From: Chromobotia macracanthus
Lineage: Eukaryota; Chordata; Actinopteri; Cypriniformes; Botiidae
Reading direction: 5' to 3'
Length of the DNA stretch: 64,000 nt
NCBI GenBank assembly: GCA_036877525.1
Contig: JAZGTH010000002.1
Coordinates: forward strand, 11,901,501-11,965,500
Shown: piece by piece, positions 46,176-58,290 of the stretch
Numbering within the stretch: the first letter of the stretch is position 1
How the letters are laid out: each line of letters starts with the position of its first letter
The notes under the pieces: generated by a model
The model's database searches: none
Told to the model about the DNA's origin: nothing
What the model saw: only the letters and a program-made list of their open reading frames with translations
Made by a program: the position numbers and the translations under genes

Positions 46176-49100
46176 ATGCCGAGAGGGAATAATGCACGTC
46201 TGGAGAACATCGAGATGATGAAGTCCAGCAAGAGGACGAAATCAAAAGCAGCCATTAAAGAAGGTAAAGTAATGGTTGAATTCGTCCTGTTGAGCTGTAG
46301 ATGTTGAATGAATGGTGCTTATGATCGAGTATTTTTGCTCTCTTATTCCATCTGTATCAGAAAGCTCATCGTACCACCTTTTCAAAGAGCCATCTGAGAT
46401 TTCTCTCTACCGATCCCACCTGCTTCACTGGTATGACCGAAACAAGAGAGACCTTCCCTGGAGGACGGTGGTAAAGTCATACCTCACTCATTTTATTTAA
46501 GTAATTGTAAAGGTTTGAAACAAATGATCTGTCTCTTATTTAATTTTAATTTCAGGCTGTGAGAGAACCAGATGTTAATATCAGAACATATGCGGGTATG
46601 AAGGTTTTTAATGCTGTGATCATGCCCTGACTTTCTGATGTACTGTGTTATATTCTTATCAAACTCTTTCTTATGCAACCTTCGCAGTGTGGGTGTCAGA
46701 AATTATGTTACAGCAGACTCAGGTTGCCACTGTGATCGATTACTATAACAGGTGGATACAGGTAAGGTGTTTAGACTTGGTTTTTTTTTGTATTTCATTG
46801 CCACATTTTATGCTCTTCTATGTTTCTTGGTTTGTTTGTTTTTTTTAGAGATGGCCGACTGTGGAAAGACTTGCTGCAGCTACCTTAGAGGTAATAGTAA
46901 CACTTGTCATTATGTTCTGCCATTATTGAGTAAATTAATGTTTGTTTTCCCACAGGAAGTCAACCAAATGTGGGCAGGGCTTGGATACTACTCTCGGGGG
47001 CGCAGGCTGCATGAAGGTGCTAAGAAAGTAGGTTTAAAGGAACACGCAGTAGTGTACGTAAGATTTAGTGTCTTGTTATATTTTGCATAATCCACAGATT
47101 GCTCCGGATTAACTGTGATGCATGTTATTGACCTGATTCTTTAAAATAGGTGGTATCAGAGCTGAATGGACAAATGCCAAGGACCACAGAGGGACTTTTG
47201 AAACTGCTGCCAGGGGTGGGACGTTACACCGCAGGGGCAATCGGCTCTATAGCGCTTGGCCAGGTCACTGTTACATAAGTATTTATAGAGTTTTCTCATA
47301 GTCACTCATTTTATTCATTTGTTACCCTGGTGTTGTTTGTTGTTGCTCAGGTCACAGGTGCAGTTGATGGAAACGTAATTCGAGTTCTGTGTCGGGTTCG
47401 AGCCATAGGAGCAGACAGCACCAGCCCTGCTGTAACAGAGACTTTGTGGTATTAAAAGAACCCTCATTGAAAGTTGTGATTAACAATGCAAGTCATGTAT
47501 TAAAATGAATTGCGATGTTTTCTTGGGCTGTTTTAGGAAAATTGCGGATAAACTTGTGGACCCAGAGAGACCTGGAGATTTTAATCAGGCAATGATGGAG
47601 CTAGGGGCCAGAGTTTGCACCCCAAAAGCCCCTCTCTGCAACCAGTGTCCTGTTCAGATCCATTGTCATGGCTATAGGAAGGTACTGCGGAGCAGTTTTG
47701 AACAATAAATTTCCTTCTAATGAAGAAAAAACATACTGTTAAATGTCATGATTTTTTTGTAGGTGACAATTAAACAAGAGAAGGATGCCAAAAGACTTCA
47801 AAGTAAACTGGCCTCAAAGCTAAATACCTCAGTTCCTGACATAGAGAATTGTTGTGAGTTCTGTGCATTGAAAAATGAATTCTTGCAAATATATTCTGCA
47901 TTCCTTAAAAATCATCCAGTCACACATTCAAAACAGTTTCTGATTTCTGTTCATATTCTCTGACAGCGGCTGTCGGCAGTTGTAAGCTCTGTCTGTTAGA
48001 GGACTGGGACACTCAGCTGGGGGTGCAGAATTATCCCAGAAAGCCTGTCAAAAAAGCTCCACGCGTGGAACAAACGTTAACTTGCGTTGTGGAACGTCAG
48101 CAGGCCGGAGAGGAAATAGAATATCTGCTCACTCAAAGACCAGACAAAGGTAAAACACATGCAGAACTTCGGTTGATTTGAATGCCCAATACTGAATTTC
48201 AACTGTTTGTCATTCTCCTCTGCAGGACTTCTGGCAGGGCTGTGGGAGTTACCCAGCATGATCCTGGAGGCAGATGTCTCTGAGAAGAAGCGTAGAGGCT
48301 TGTTATGCACCATGATACAAAATCTGATGGGAACGTCACTGGACACAGACTCATTTCAGTTTGTTGGAGAAGTGCGTGTTTTTTCCGTTCAAATAAATGA
48401 GTAGTTGTACAGTAACAAAGCTTTCAAAATCCTAGATTACTCACAGACTATTAGAATGCCGTGTATAGTGAATCTCTGGGTCATAACTTGGAATTTGATA
48501 TCCATGCTCTCCCAGGTGGTTCATATTTTTTCCCACATCCATCAAACCTATATTGTGTTTTCCGTGTGTGTGTCTGACTGCTCGGAGAGAGAGCAGGAAC
48601 AGAAAACATGCTGGCTTACTAAAACTGCACTGCAGGGGGCAGCTGTATCCACAGGAGTTAAAAAGGTGTGTTTTCACATACAGTACAAGCCAAATATTAC
48701 AGTTTGTTATTCAGAATGTGAGATTCATGAGTTTGCTTTAGGCATAGCTATGACAAATGATCAGTCAGTGTTATCTTGACTTGTTTTTCAGCTGTCGTTA
48801 CTGTCCTGTATTGATGTCATAAACTTGTATATTTAATTACACAGATTATGAAACTCTATGAATCTTCAAGCAAAGTAAACGGCAAGGTAAGACGAATACC
48901 GTATGTTGCTTTAACTGTATATTTTGCCTGGTGTTTTTCTTTTTTGTAGCTAACAGGGAATGTTCTCAAAATGTTGGCTAACATTCTCCTAAGTTCTCTT
49001 AAAGTTATCCAAAAACACTCTTGCAGTAATGTTAATAGAAATGATCTATCATAATAAATTGTTAGCTGGGATTTCCATATCTTATTGACTTTAGAGCCGT

Positions 49101-49308
49101 GATGCTGCTCTGTCATACGCTGACATTTCTCATTGTCTTTAAGGATATAAAGAGAAAACTGAGTCCTGGGGTTGGAAAAGAGAAACGGTCCAACAAAATC
49201 AGGAAGCTTAAAGATGGTGCTATTAATGGAGGGCCCAAACAACTCTGCCTCAGTGAATTCTTTAATACCTCAAAACCAGGAGCCAAAACCGGCAGCCAAA
49301 ACGCTTGA
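46176..49308 (+). CDS. mutyh: Adenine DNA glycosylase MUTYH, 15 coding exons, 519 aa
   Basis: MUTYH removes adenine mispaired with 8-oxoguanine, starting base-excision repair. Coding exons: 46176-46263, 46361-46470, 46556-46595, 46688-46761, 46849-46890, 46956-47027, 47150-47263, 47351-47448, 47537-47681, 47763-47853, 47967-48149, 48226-48371, 48516-48665, 48845-48886, 49144-49308 (520 codons with TGA). The catalytic segment VSEIMLQQTQV has Glu84. The helix-hairpin-helix LLPGVGRYTAGA spans 161-172, with catalytic Asp186 in VDGNV. The 4Fe-4S ligands are C240, C247, C250 and C256. The zinc linchpin cysteines are probably C291, C297 and C300. A NUDIX-like domain for 8-oxoG recognition follows (LLAGLWELPS, VVHIFSHI). 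A PCNA-binding PIP box, QLCLSEFF, lies at 498-505. The Lys/Arg-rich N-terminus suggests a nuclear form; no mitochondrial presequence is evident from this start. AATAAA is at 49431. Confidence 0.96.
48948..49070 (-). mobile_element. Short MITE copy in last mutyh intron
   Basis: Left TAGCTAACAGGGAATGTTC, right AAATTGTTAGCTGGG, only about 123 bp. An internally deleted copy with both ends kept. Confidence 0.8.
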
Positions 49309-49989
49309 CAAAAGCTGGTTTCTGTACTAAGATCTAGTGCTGTGAAGTGTTTCATGTGGTCATCATGTATATTTGATATTGATTTTTATATCTCATACAT
49401 AAATACTATGAAGTGTGTTTTTAAATGGACAATAAATAATAATCCTGTTGAAAAAACAAACAGCTGTCTCATAAAAAAATAAATTTAATTAAAAATTAAG
49501 ATTGTCTAGCCCCTGTTACCTTAAACTATTTACGTAGACATCTATTAATATTATTATTATTAAGCCATAAAGAAAACATGGATATCATAAACACGCCCTT
49601 TTAAAAACTTTGTGCCCTGGCAGAGACATTTACAGTCCGCCAAAATAAAAGTCATGAGGTTTAAAAACAAAATGAATTACTTATGTACACAAAAACACTA
49701 CATCCTTCAACCATCTTTAAACGACCCCCATGTCATATCTATATTATTTATAATATCTGTATTAATTTAATATCTGTATTGAATAGTATTTCACGTCTTA
49801 CTAAATCCCAATGGTGGGACTTTTAAGTGCGTTGCAAACATCGGGTGTCGCCCAAATGAATTTTCCTAAAAACTAAATAGTAAGTGACGGTGATCTCTTT
49901 CAAGAGCCATTCAGGTTATTTCAGGACATGTTTAAAGTCTGAGAGAGATAAAGTTTACTGAAGAGATAAAAACCATCCGATCAATCGAC

Positions 49990-50028
49990 TCAAAGTCTGC
50001 GAACCGATACCTTTGTACCTTTACTCAG
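49990..50028 (+). other. elovl8: Possible elovl8 5' untranslated exon end
   Basis: CCTTTACTCAG|GTAAGT gives a strong splice donor at 50029, about 300 bp before the elovl8 start codon. The 5' edge is unknown and the linking acceptor (possibly ...GCATTAAAG near 50310-50323) is weak. An unspliced 5' UTR is also possible. Confidence 0.3.
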
Positions 50029-50181
50029 GTAAGTTCACCCGCAATGTTAAACTGACGTCAAAATGCGAAATAATCAACATTGTCATAATCGTTTGACGCT
50101 TTTTATTATATACATGATATTGCATGAACTCGTAGGACGGATTTGTTTGACTTTTTCATTGCACCGTATAATACGAATGCA

Positions 50182-50240
50182 TTGAAATTGCATGGTTATA
50201 TTAATAAATGCATGGTTATATTAATAAATGCATGCTTATA
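50182..50240. repeat. 22-bp tandem repeat upstream of elovl8
   Basis: The unit TGCATGGTTATATTAATAAA is present two and a half times, about 100 bp before the elovl8 start codon. It may overlap the 5' UTR intron or promoter. Confidence 0.75.
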
Positions 50241-50333
50241 TTACCGCGATTGGATAATAAAGGGGTGCAAAAACATGTATCTGTGTTTTTATGACATATC
50301 CTAATAAAAATGCATTGCATTAAAGTGTCTTAA

Positions 50334-51634
50334 ATGGACTCGGCATGGCAGCGGATGGAGTCTGTCCATCGCTGGATTTTGGATAATGGCGGTATGTTGT
50401 TTCCGTGATTTTTGCACTTATTTGCATGCATGCATGCAGCACTATTTGTTAAACAGCAATTACGAGGGGAATAATTTGGAGATTGTTTCTAACAAAAAGT
50501 CTTTTTGTTCAGATAAGAGGACAGATGCATGGCTTCTAATCTACTCTCCTGTCCCCATCATTTGTATATTTCTGTGCTATCTTGGTGTTGTTTGGGTCGG
50601 ACCCAAACTTATGAAACGCAGGGAGCCAGTGAACCTCACGACCGTGCTTATTGTTTACAATTTTTCCATGGTCGGATTGTCCATTTATATGTTCCATGAG
50701 GTACAATATGTTGCATGATCTTCTGATATTAACAACAACAACAATAATAATACAGACTCAATTGTTAAATCTGTGCAATTTTGGCTATAGTTATCATTAA
50801 ACCACTGTATTTCTCTCAGTTCTTGGTCACATCTTTGCTGGCAAACTACAGTTATCTCTGCCAGCCTGTGGACTACAGCCGCAGTCCTTTGGGAATGAGG
50901 GTACTCGTCTCTTCCTCAGATGAATCGGTTTTGTTTATCTGCCTGATGTTCGTTTATTCATTGTGCTCTTCTCATAATCACAAGTGCAACATTAACTTTT
51001 ATTATTTCCTCCTTTTTTAGATGGCCAGTGTGTGCTGGTGGTTTTTCTTCTCCAAAGTCATTGAGCTTTCTGATACGGTAAACCCCACTCATTAAACCAA
51101 TGTTTTTCAGCATTCAGGGTAGACATGCAATTTGAAGGTAATTCTTCCAATTTAGGTCTTTTTCATCTTAAGAAAAAAGAACAGCCAAATCACGTTTCTG
51201 CATGTGTACCATCACGGCACCATGATCTTCAACTGGTGGGCAGGAGTTAAATTTGTGGCTGGAGGACAATGTAAGTCTCACATACAGAGATGATCAAAAG
51301 TTATTTTAGATACGGACCAGCACTGTGTATCCCCAGAATAAGTAACACACGTCACTAACTGTTTGACAGCGTTATATACAGCGTTATATATTTTTATTTG
51401 TACGTGTGTGCGAACTATTAAAGGCAATAGTTGTTATGGTTTTATGTTTAGAGAATACCAAAGTATTTTATGGTAATGTGTGTGTTTTGTCTGTTCGTTC
51501 AGCATTTTTCATTGGCCTGCTGAACACATTTGTTCACATTGTGATGTATACCTACTATGGCCTGACAGCCCTGGGGCCTCACATGCAGAAATATCTGTGG
51601 TGGAAGCGTTACCTTACATCACTGCAACTGGTAA

Positions 51635-51675
<41 letters not shown>

Positions 51676-52355
51676 GTAATCTGGTCATTTGACACTGTAT
51701 TTTAACAGCCTGTTTTCTGCCTAGTTCTTCCTGATTTCAGTTTTTTTCAATTCAGATTTATTTAATTTACAGTTTGTTTTACAATGATGCATATAATGCA
51801 AGCAGCTTTACATATAATGACAATGAAAACACAGAAAACAGGAAAATTATGAAATATATATAACACAGAATACAGAATGCATGGTATTATTGCCAGTTTT
51901 ATTGTTTCATTATAAGATGTATATTATATAATGAATTAGTGATACTAAGATTGTAATCGGTTTATGAATATGAAGTTGGCTAAACTGATAATTACTACAA
52001 CTAAACTGATTATAACTTAGAACTAACTAAAACTGTTGCTTTAGTGTTGTGTTAGATGGCCAGAGTTCATGGATCGTTAAAGTTTAGTTGGTGCAATTAA
52101 AACATTGACCAGCCTGCCGTGACGATGAAAAAAATAGTTTGCTTGATACATCATATATTTTTTTCATTGTACAACCTCTCATTACAGGTCCAGTTTGTCC
52201 TGATGACTCTTCACACTGGCTACAACCTCTATGCTGAGTGTGACTTCCCTGACATCATGAATGCAGTTGTGTTTGCATACTGCATTAGCCTCATCCTGCT
52301 TTTCAGCAACTTTTACTACCAAAGCTACATAACTAGGAAAAGCAAGAAACCTTAA
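50334..52355 (+). CDS. elovl8: Very-long-chain fatty-acid elongase Elovl8, 7 coding exons, 264 aa
   Basis: ELOVL proteins are ER-membrane 3-ketoacyl-CoA synthases that condense malonyl-CoA with acyl-CoA. Elovl8 is a fish member of the family close to ELOVL4. Coding exons: 50334-50391, 50513-50700, 50820-50900, 51021-51077, 51156-51270, 51503-51630, 52188-52355, in phase to 265 codons with TAA. The histidine box HVYHH is at residues 144-148, preceded by KVIELSDTVFFILRKK. Also present are NTFVHIVMYTYYGL, KYLWWKRYLTSLQLVQF and several hydrophobic helices. The C-terminus KSKKP fits the dilysine-type ER retrieval signal KxKxx. I chose the ATG at 50334 over the in-frame ATG at 50355 because the extra residues (MDSAWQR) resemble the usual family N-terminus. 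AATAAA lies at 52698. It may be the elovl8b paralogue, which I cannot prove here. Confidence 0.93.
51636..51673. repeat. (CA)n microsatellite in elovl8 intron
   Basis: About 18 CA units just after the donor at 51631. The repeat extends a false reading frame past the exon. Confidence 0.95.
51735..51893 (+). repeat. Related dispersed repeat in last elovl8 intron
   Basis: Shares ATTATGAAATATATATAACA and GCATGGTATTATTGCC with the armh1-intron copy. The first half is degraded. Confidence 0.5.
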
Positions 52356-52703
52356 CAGACTCGGTCAGTCTGCATGCTATAGCACGAAGGAGAGAAACCA
52401 GCCACTGTTCGTGTCAAAAGACTACATAGACTAGTTAACAGACTTCTTCTGTATTCTACTGTATACTGTATTCTTTCACTAATGTTCATTTTGGAAACCA
52501 TGGGCCATATTATAGGAATAAGAAAAGTCATCATGGTTACCAAAAAGAAAAGATTTTAGAGTTAGGATGTTTCTGTAATGTGGCCCAGGGGCTTCATGGC
52601 TGTAAATCTGACACATCCAACTGATGTGAGATATCTTGGTACTTTTTTGGATTTGTTAACAGCTTTATGTTATCAACCAAAATGACTTGAAATTGTAAAT
52701 AAA

Positions 52704-53560
52704 ACGAGAAGCTCATTTCGGATGTAACATCAGTAATGTGAAGGTTAGAAACGGAGCTCCACTAGATGGCAGTAGAGTATGCATTTTGACTGCTGCATGG
52801 TTAATAAAAAATTACTGCAATAAAAAGTGTGTAGATATTTCCTCAGCCCCGGGAAACATGAGGTTGTATACTGAAATATGGAGACATAATATGCAATAGC
52901 TGTTTATGATATATGATTTAAGACGAGCATAGTGGCAATGGGAATCGCACCGTCCGTATTCTCAGCTGTTGCATTGGTTTTTTTCTTAGCTGTTGCATTG
53001 GTTTTCTTAGCTGTTGCATTGGTTTTATTCTCAGATATGTAATGCAGACCAATATTATTACAATAATATTTCGAGACGTTTATTGCGGTGCTTATTTTAT
53101 TGCGCAAGTTTCGTCGCTTGGTTTGCAATGCAAATGTAATCGGCGGATTTGATTTTGTTTTAGTTAGTGGTTGTCTGCATCTCCAGAAACCACTGGCACA
53201 AACGCCTGCAAACACGAACAAATTGAAAAATATATATATTGCAATATTTTTCTTTTGATTTGTTCGGCTCGGACCCTGTTTTAGTCACGGCTGTGTTGTA
53301 ATAATGTTGGACCAAATGTCTGTAAAACAGCAACATGATTCCCTTTCTCTCCAAAAGGTGGCAGGCTCTGTTTAACAATAACATGCTTTTGCTCTTACAA
53401 TCATATTTCTTTGCTCAGACCAGATGAATAATGTTTGGAAACATACACAACTCTTCGATATCTCAGGGTGTATATTATAGTTTGAACAATTAGGTTGTAT
53501 TGTCTGAATAAATCAATATTTGAAGTCAACAATTCACACACCCAAAACAAAGATCAGCAA
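52704..53560. other. Intergenic region between convergent elovl8 and GLIS gene
   Basis: AT-rich sequence between two converging 3' ends. It holds a small tandem repeat at 52962-53034 (about 25-bp units with TTAGCTGTTGCATTGG, three copies). No exon can be supported; the open frames on the - strand cross this repeat. Confidence 0.55.
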
Positions 53561-53574
53561 TATTTCAAGAGCCA

Positions 53575-54282
53575 TTTATTATCCGAGACTGAGAGAATGA
53601 CATTATTATTATTAAACAAACTGTACATTTTATACATATGTTGAAAGTTTGATAGATATTAAAGCCGTCAACCGTTACAAAATAAAGGACTCTGTTTATT
53701 TGGGATGATGACAACCAAATAACAGAGCAATACAAACATTCACTGACAAAACACAGCAACACTAAATAATTGTTTCCAACACAACAGCCAACAAATCACA
53801 GGAGAGAGACAGTGAGAGGCAATATGGATCTCATCAGTGATGAGCCCTGGTGGTTCTGAAGTTTCTATCAAACTGTTCCAAAGTCCCAATTGGATCAGCG
53901 CTGACCAGTTGGGTTTCTTAAGAAAAGTGATGTTCTGGTGACGGCAAGGGGGGGTGTCTCATGAGGCTGTGGACTTTGAACATAAATTTCAAAACACTGT
54001 GAAAAAAACACAATTTCATAACTTCATAACGTTCCAAAACAAAGGCTGTCGCTATTGAACCTTCGTTGTAGTGTAATAGCAGCTTTTAGGGTAGTCAAGA
54101 GAACGAATAATACTTCAGTCCAGCGAGGTGATTCAACAATACATGTACTTCAAGGATTAAAAAAGAAACAATTGAAACTATGAGAAGAATTCAAACGGTG
54201 ACAGACTGAAACGAAACAAAACAAGAATTTGGTCTGAAAAAGACGGATTGTGTCGATGACGAAAGCATTCGCCTGGTTGGTT
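53575..54282 (-). other. Probable 3' UTR of the GLIS-family gene
   Basis: From the stop codon at 54283-54285 the - strand continues without repeats. TTTATT at 53575-53580, read on the - strand, is an AATAAA signal. The extent is inferred from that signal. Confidence 0.5.
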
Positions 54283-56474
54283 TTACGTCTCTGTGTACAC
54301 CGACGACGCCTGGCTCAGGCCACGATCGAAGCCGCCCACTTGAAAGAAAACACTCTCATCCGTGCTGGGTGAGAACTGGCAACCTGACCCTATGATGTCC
54401 GGCACCAAACTGAAACCTTTGCATGAAAACAAAAGAACAAAGCATGAAAGACTGCTATGCACTTCTTGGTTAACGCTGCAATCCGTAACTTTTGCCTCAC
54501 TATGACCACCTCTGTTTGAAATAAAATTGCAGGTTCCTTTACATACTTTTATTATACAAGTTGAAATCAAATGAAGCCAAATGGAAAATTTCCACCAAAT
54601 CAGACCCCACAGCTCAAATGATATATTATGATAAACGTACTGTTGGGAATTGAGGGTTGATATGTCACGTACTTGCTCAATAACTGAACTTGATCATTTT
54701 TAACCGCAAAAAGTTACGGACTGCAGCTTTAAAGACAAATGGTTTGGGTAATGTGAGCTATGCTAATGACTACTGGCTAGGTGAGTCGCCCTGCTGGTGA
54801 TTATATCCAACTGGTGTTCTGATATAAAGCCATGGTGCCTTAATATATAATGACTATAATGATCAGTAATCAAATACTTTCCAGATGAATACCTGTAGAA
54901 GAGTTGCTGGTGGAACAGCTCATGTGGAAGCCATTGTGTGGGTTGGTGTTAAAACTGTGTGAATCTGCAGGTAAATGACCGCCGCCGATGGACTGTTCCA
55001 TTCTGTAGTTGTCGCCAAAATGGAAACAACTCTGGAAGTTGCCACGGTAATCTGTACACACACACACACACAAACAAGATAAAAAGCTTAGATAAATCAA
55101 CGTCATTTCAATGTTTAAGGGTAGGGCAAGCAATTTTGAAGAGGCTAGCAACAGAAAGCTAGCTTTAAAGGCATAAGATTTCGCCCTCTGTTAAGAACGG
55201 TCTCCAAAACACGTGAACCTGATGCAAATACATAATTTGACAGGCCAGCAGGACATCCTATCATTTCAATCGGACTGAATGCAATGATTGGAAGAACATT
55301 TTATGGTCCTGTGCGTACCACAGAAGATATCTAAATATATTTATATACCACTTAGTAATTGCTCTCAGGATGTGATGGGACTTTCAACCTGCGTAACAAA
55401 AATTGTTTCTGGATGATTGCCTACCCTTTTTATATATGAATTACTGTAGGGTTAAATAACTGCAACATCTAAAATTCTGATGACTTTTCAATACTTAAAA
55501 TAACCGTTTAGCAATACCAAACCCCACAGAGAGACTGTATTGTCAGAATTCCTATTTGTATTCAATTTCCCCTTCCTTTGAGCTTGCTTCCAATAGTATT
55601 CAACAAGTAGTCTCCCTCAGATGGAGGTCTTGGAATTGAGGTGGTACACACATGTTCATCTGTGTTCTGACAGGAAGCACAGCGTTTCTCCCTCAGAACA
55701 GTTCTTTTGACAGACAGTTTAGCTGCGTTGGGCAGGGTGGTTTTGTATTCCTTAGAGCTTAAAGCTTCCTTTTTGTGAATCTAGGCTTAGCTTTCAGCCC
55801 ATATGTTCTGGCTAACGCACAGTTCTGCAGAGAGCATGCCAGTTCTCATTCTGATGTGGCTTATTCTGACATGTGTCTATCTCCATGTGTCTGTTTATGC
55901 TGAAATACTATTTCAGGGCTATTAGAGTTTTGACTTTTATTAGTGGTGTTAGCTCAGGCAAGCATCACTATTAATATCGCTCATACTTAGCGTCCAACAA
56001 GCCTCTAACCCAAACTATTAAACTTCAGCACAGAACTTGTCCCGCACCATTTTTCCTACAGACGTAAATGATACCTTAAAATTCACTTGAGACTGAAAAG
56101 ATTGACTGAAAAGAAGACTGAAAAGACCTCAGATTTATTCTAAAACAGGGACCTGAGCTGTATCTAGGGACCAACCCAGCTTACAATTTAGAGTGTAAGA
56201 ACGTTTCCATAATGTCATTTAAACATTTTAAACATTAAATTTTGTTACGTTACAACTACTTTAGACATTTTTGATAGACCGAACAAAACTGAGAAATGAC
56301 ACAGGAGGACTCGCACCCTCACTTGAGGACATGTTGTGGAAGGTGGGGTAGGTCTTATGGTGAGTGTGGAGGTGTTGCTGGCTGGAGGAGTTTTGATGCT
56401 TCTCTAATGTTGGTGGAGGAGATGTAGCTGCTTTCAGCAGACTGATCCCTGGAGACAGCAGAGCTCCAGATAAC
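54283..56474 (-). CDS. GLIS-family Kruppel zinc-finger factor, C-terminal three coding exons (partial, probably glis1)
   Basis: Three - strand exons in transcription order: 56317-56474 (acceptor CTCTTTTAG), 54893-55051 (acceptor TGTGTACAG) and 54283-54416 (acceptor CATGCAAAG), the last ending in TAA. Phases agree (in at phase 2, then 1 and 1). They encode about 150 residues. The final residues FFQVGGFDRGLSQASSVYTET match the pattern I know from the GLIS3 C-terminus (FF..G.FD..LS...SIYTDT), and YRGNFQSCFHFGDNYRMEQ resembles its YRSNF...NCFPYSDCYR block. GLIS proteins bind G-rich Gli-type sites through five C2H2 fingers and carry a C-terminal transactivation region, which is the part seen here. 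The fingers are not in the window. The choice of glis1 over glis3 rests on synteny with human 1p. The exon joins assume GT-AG splicing. Confidence 0.65.
54473..54734 (-). mobile_element. 260-bp inverted-repeat element, copy 4, in GLIS intron
   Basis: Ends CGCTGCAATCCGTAACTTTT and AAAGTTACGGACTGCAGCTT. It sits 56 bp upstream, in - strand terms, of the last GLIS exon. Confidence 0.8.
56175..56262 (+). mobile_element. Truncated MITE next to the GLIS exon
   Basis: Left CCCAGCTTACAATTTAGAGT, then TTTAAACATT repeats. The right half is missing. It ends about 55 bp before the GLIS exon donor. Confidence 0.65.
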
Positions 56475-56690
56475 CTAAAAGAGAGAAACAATGTGTCACT
56501 GCCTTGATCTACCATGCAACATTTTTTGTCATGTGACTTTTCAGAAAGTGCTGAACATATATAATCGCCTGTAACTAAGACATTGAAAAGGTGATAAACA
56601 CTTTTCAGTACATAAAGTAAACAGTAAGAATTTTGCCAAAGAAAATTCTTTCATCTCTATAAACATATATTGTTACATGCTGTAGAATTA

Positions 56691-56966
56691 AAGCTGCAAT
56701 CTATAACTTTTTTGGGTTAAAATGAACAAAACATCTGTTATTAAGAACAAAACATCTGTTATTAAGTACACAACAGTTCAAAATGGTTTCCTTACCTTAC
56801 TCCAATTTGCAATGGTAAGCTTAAATTAATGATTTAAAATTTGAGCTTAATTGTTAGTTTGTGTTAGTTACACTTACATAAAAGAAAAGTACATAAAGCA
56901 ACCTGCAATTTTATGTTCCAAACAGAGACAGTGGTAGAGGGGGAAAAGTTATGGATTGCAGCATTA
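56691..56966 (+). mobile_element. 260-bp inverted-repeat element, copy 5
   Basis: Ends AAAGCTGCAATCTATAACTT and AAGTTATGGATTGCAGCAT. A short internal duplication of AACAAAACATCTGTTATTAAG is visible at 56728-56765. Confidence 0.8.
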
Positions 56967-57929
56967 ATATGATATAAAACCATTGAAATTATTAAGCTAA
57001 ATATTCATCATAAATTAAATGAAGCAGCTTTTTGAAAATAGTAGCTGTGGGGTAAAATACTATAAATTAGGCATATTGGTTTGATCTCTGTCCCATTTGT
57101 TCTTGTCTTAAAGACAGCATAAGCAAAGTGGCACAGTTTACCCCACTCTCCCCCACTATACAATTGCACACACAGATATATATATATATAATTTTTATTA
57201 TAAGAATATAATCTCTGTGTTTTATAACTTCATCCTATCCTACCCAAACCCCGGAGAATGATCTGTGAGGATTACCTCAGAGAGGAGTCACATAGCCTGC
57301 AGTGAAACAATATTTATTTATTTTATTCATTTATTTTTTATTTACTCTAGCACGCTTCATCTTTTTCCAATTCTTGTTATAATGGAAAGTCATGGGCCTG
57401 GTTTTGATTGAGTACAAGCCCATTCTTCACTCCAGATGGCACTTATACATAACATGCCCCTAACTTACTGTACACTGTGATGGTGCTATGGAAGCTATGA
57501 TAGCTTGCTCATGCTTGCACACAATGGAACAAATAAAGGCTTTGTTAGTGCCATTAGATGCAGCTGTCACAACTGAGTCTTTAAATATGCAAAACTAAGT
57601 TCCAGCGCGAAGCAGTGTGCCAACCCATGGGCCCTGTGAAGTCGTTCCTGCCCCCAGTTAAGATCTTCTGCCTTCAATGTGCACATCAAAGAGCCATATT
57701 CTGAATTTCAGAAATGAACAGAGAACAAAACAAACTCAAAGAATTGCCTGTTTAAACAGAAGTATAACAAACAGATGCCTGTCATGATGTAGTTAGTCAG
57801 AGATATGAAGAGGATATTCACAACTCAACATGGTTGGAAATGGATGGAAGTCTTGCCGAGTTTAAAACGAGAAAAAATGAACAAAATTTACAATCACGCT
57901 CTCTCTTATTAACTTCTAAAAAAGGGGGT

Positions 57930-58290
57930 ACCACTGAGTTTTATCGAAATGTTCACGTACGTTACTTTGAAACATTTGAATTGTTACTTGGTAGAATGAA
58001 CTGCCAGTCTCCACCTGATCTGCCAAGACCAACCCAATCTTCAAGACACAACTAAAACACACCGCTGTATTCACTGTATTGACTAACCCTCACTGTCAAC
58101 TATCCACAGTCTAACTTTACAACAATAAAAATCTTTATTGTTCATATTTCCCTAGCTTTATTCCTTTTACTTTTAAACATTGCCTTGTAAACTATGCTTA
58201 ATGTTGGGTTTTTAAACAAAATGTTAAATGCTCTCTCGTTTGTATGTCGCTCTGGATAAAAGCATCTGCTACATGAATAACCGTAAATGT
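57930..58290 (+). mobile_element. LINE/SINE-like 3' fragment
   Basis: A stretch resembling the common fish retroelement 3' region (GAATGAACTGCCAG..., then ATCTTCAAGACACAACTAAA). It closes with the CTCTGGATAAAAGCATCTGC tail at 58250-58270 and an ATAACCGTAAATGTAA end. The short frame over it is eroded and non-functional. Confidence 0.6.

Noticed and set aside
46176..46263. A mitochondrial presequence on MUTYH from this start
   Set aside because: The first 29 residues are hydrophilic and rich in Lys, Arg and Asn, and the upstream ATG near 46039 is not in frame through the likely splice.
57834..58055. 73-codon frame, possibly a small gene
   Set aside because: Its end looks like the eroded 3' region of a fish retroelement with the GGATAAAAGCATCTGC tail just downstream.
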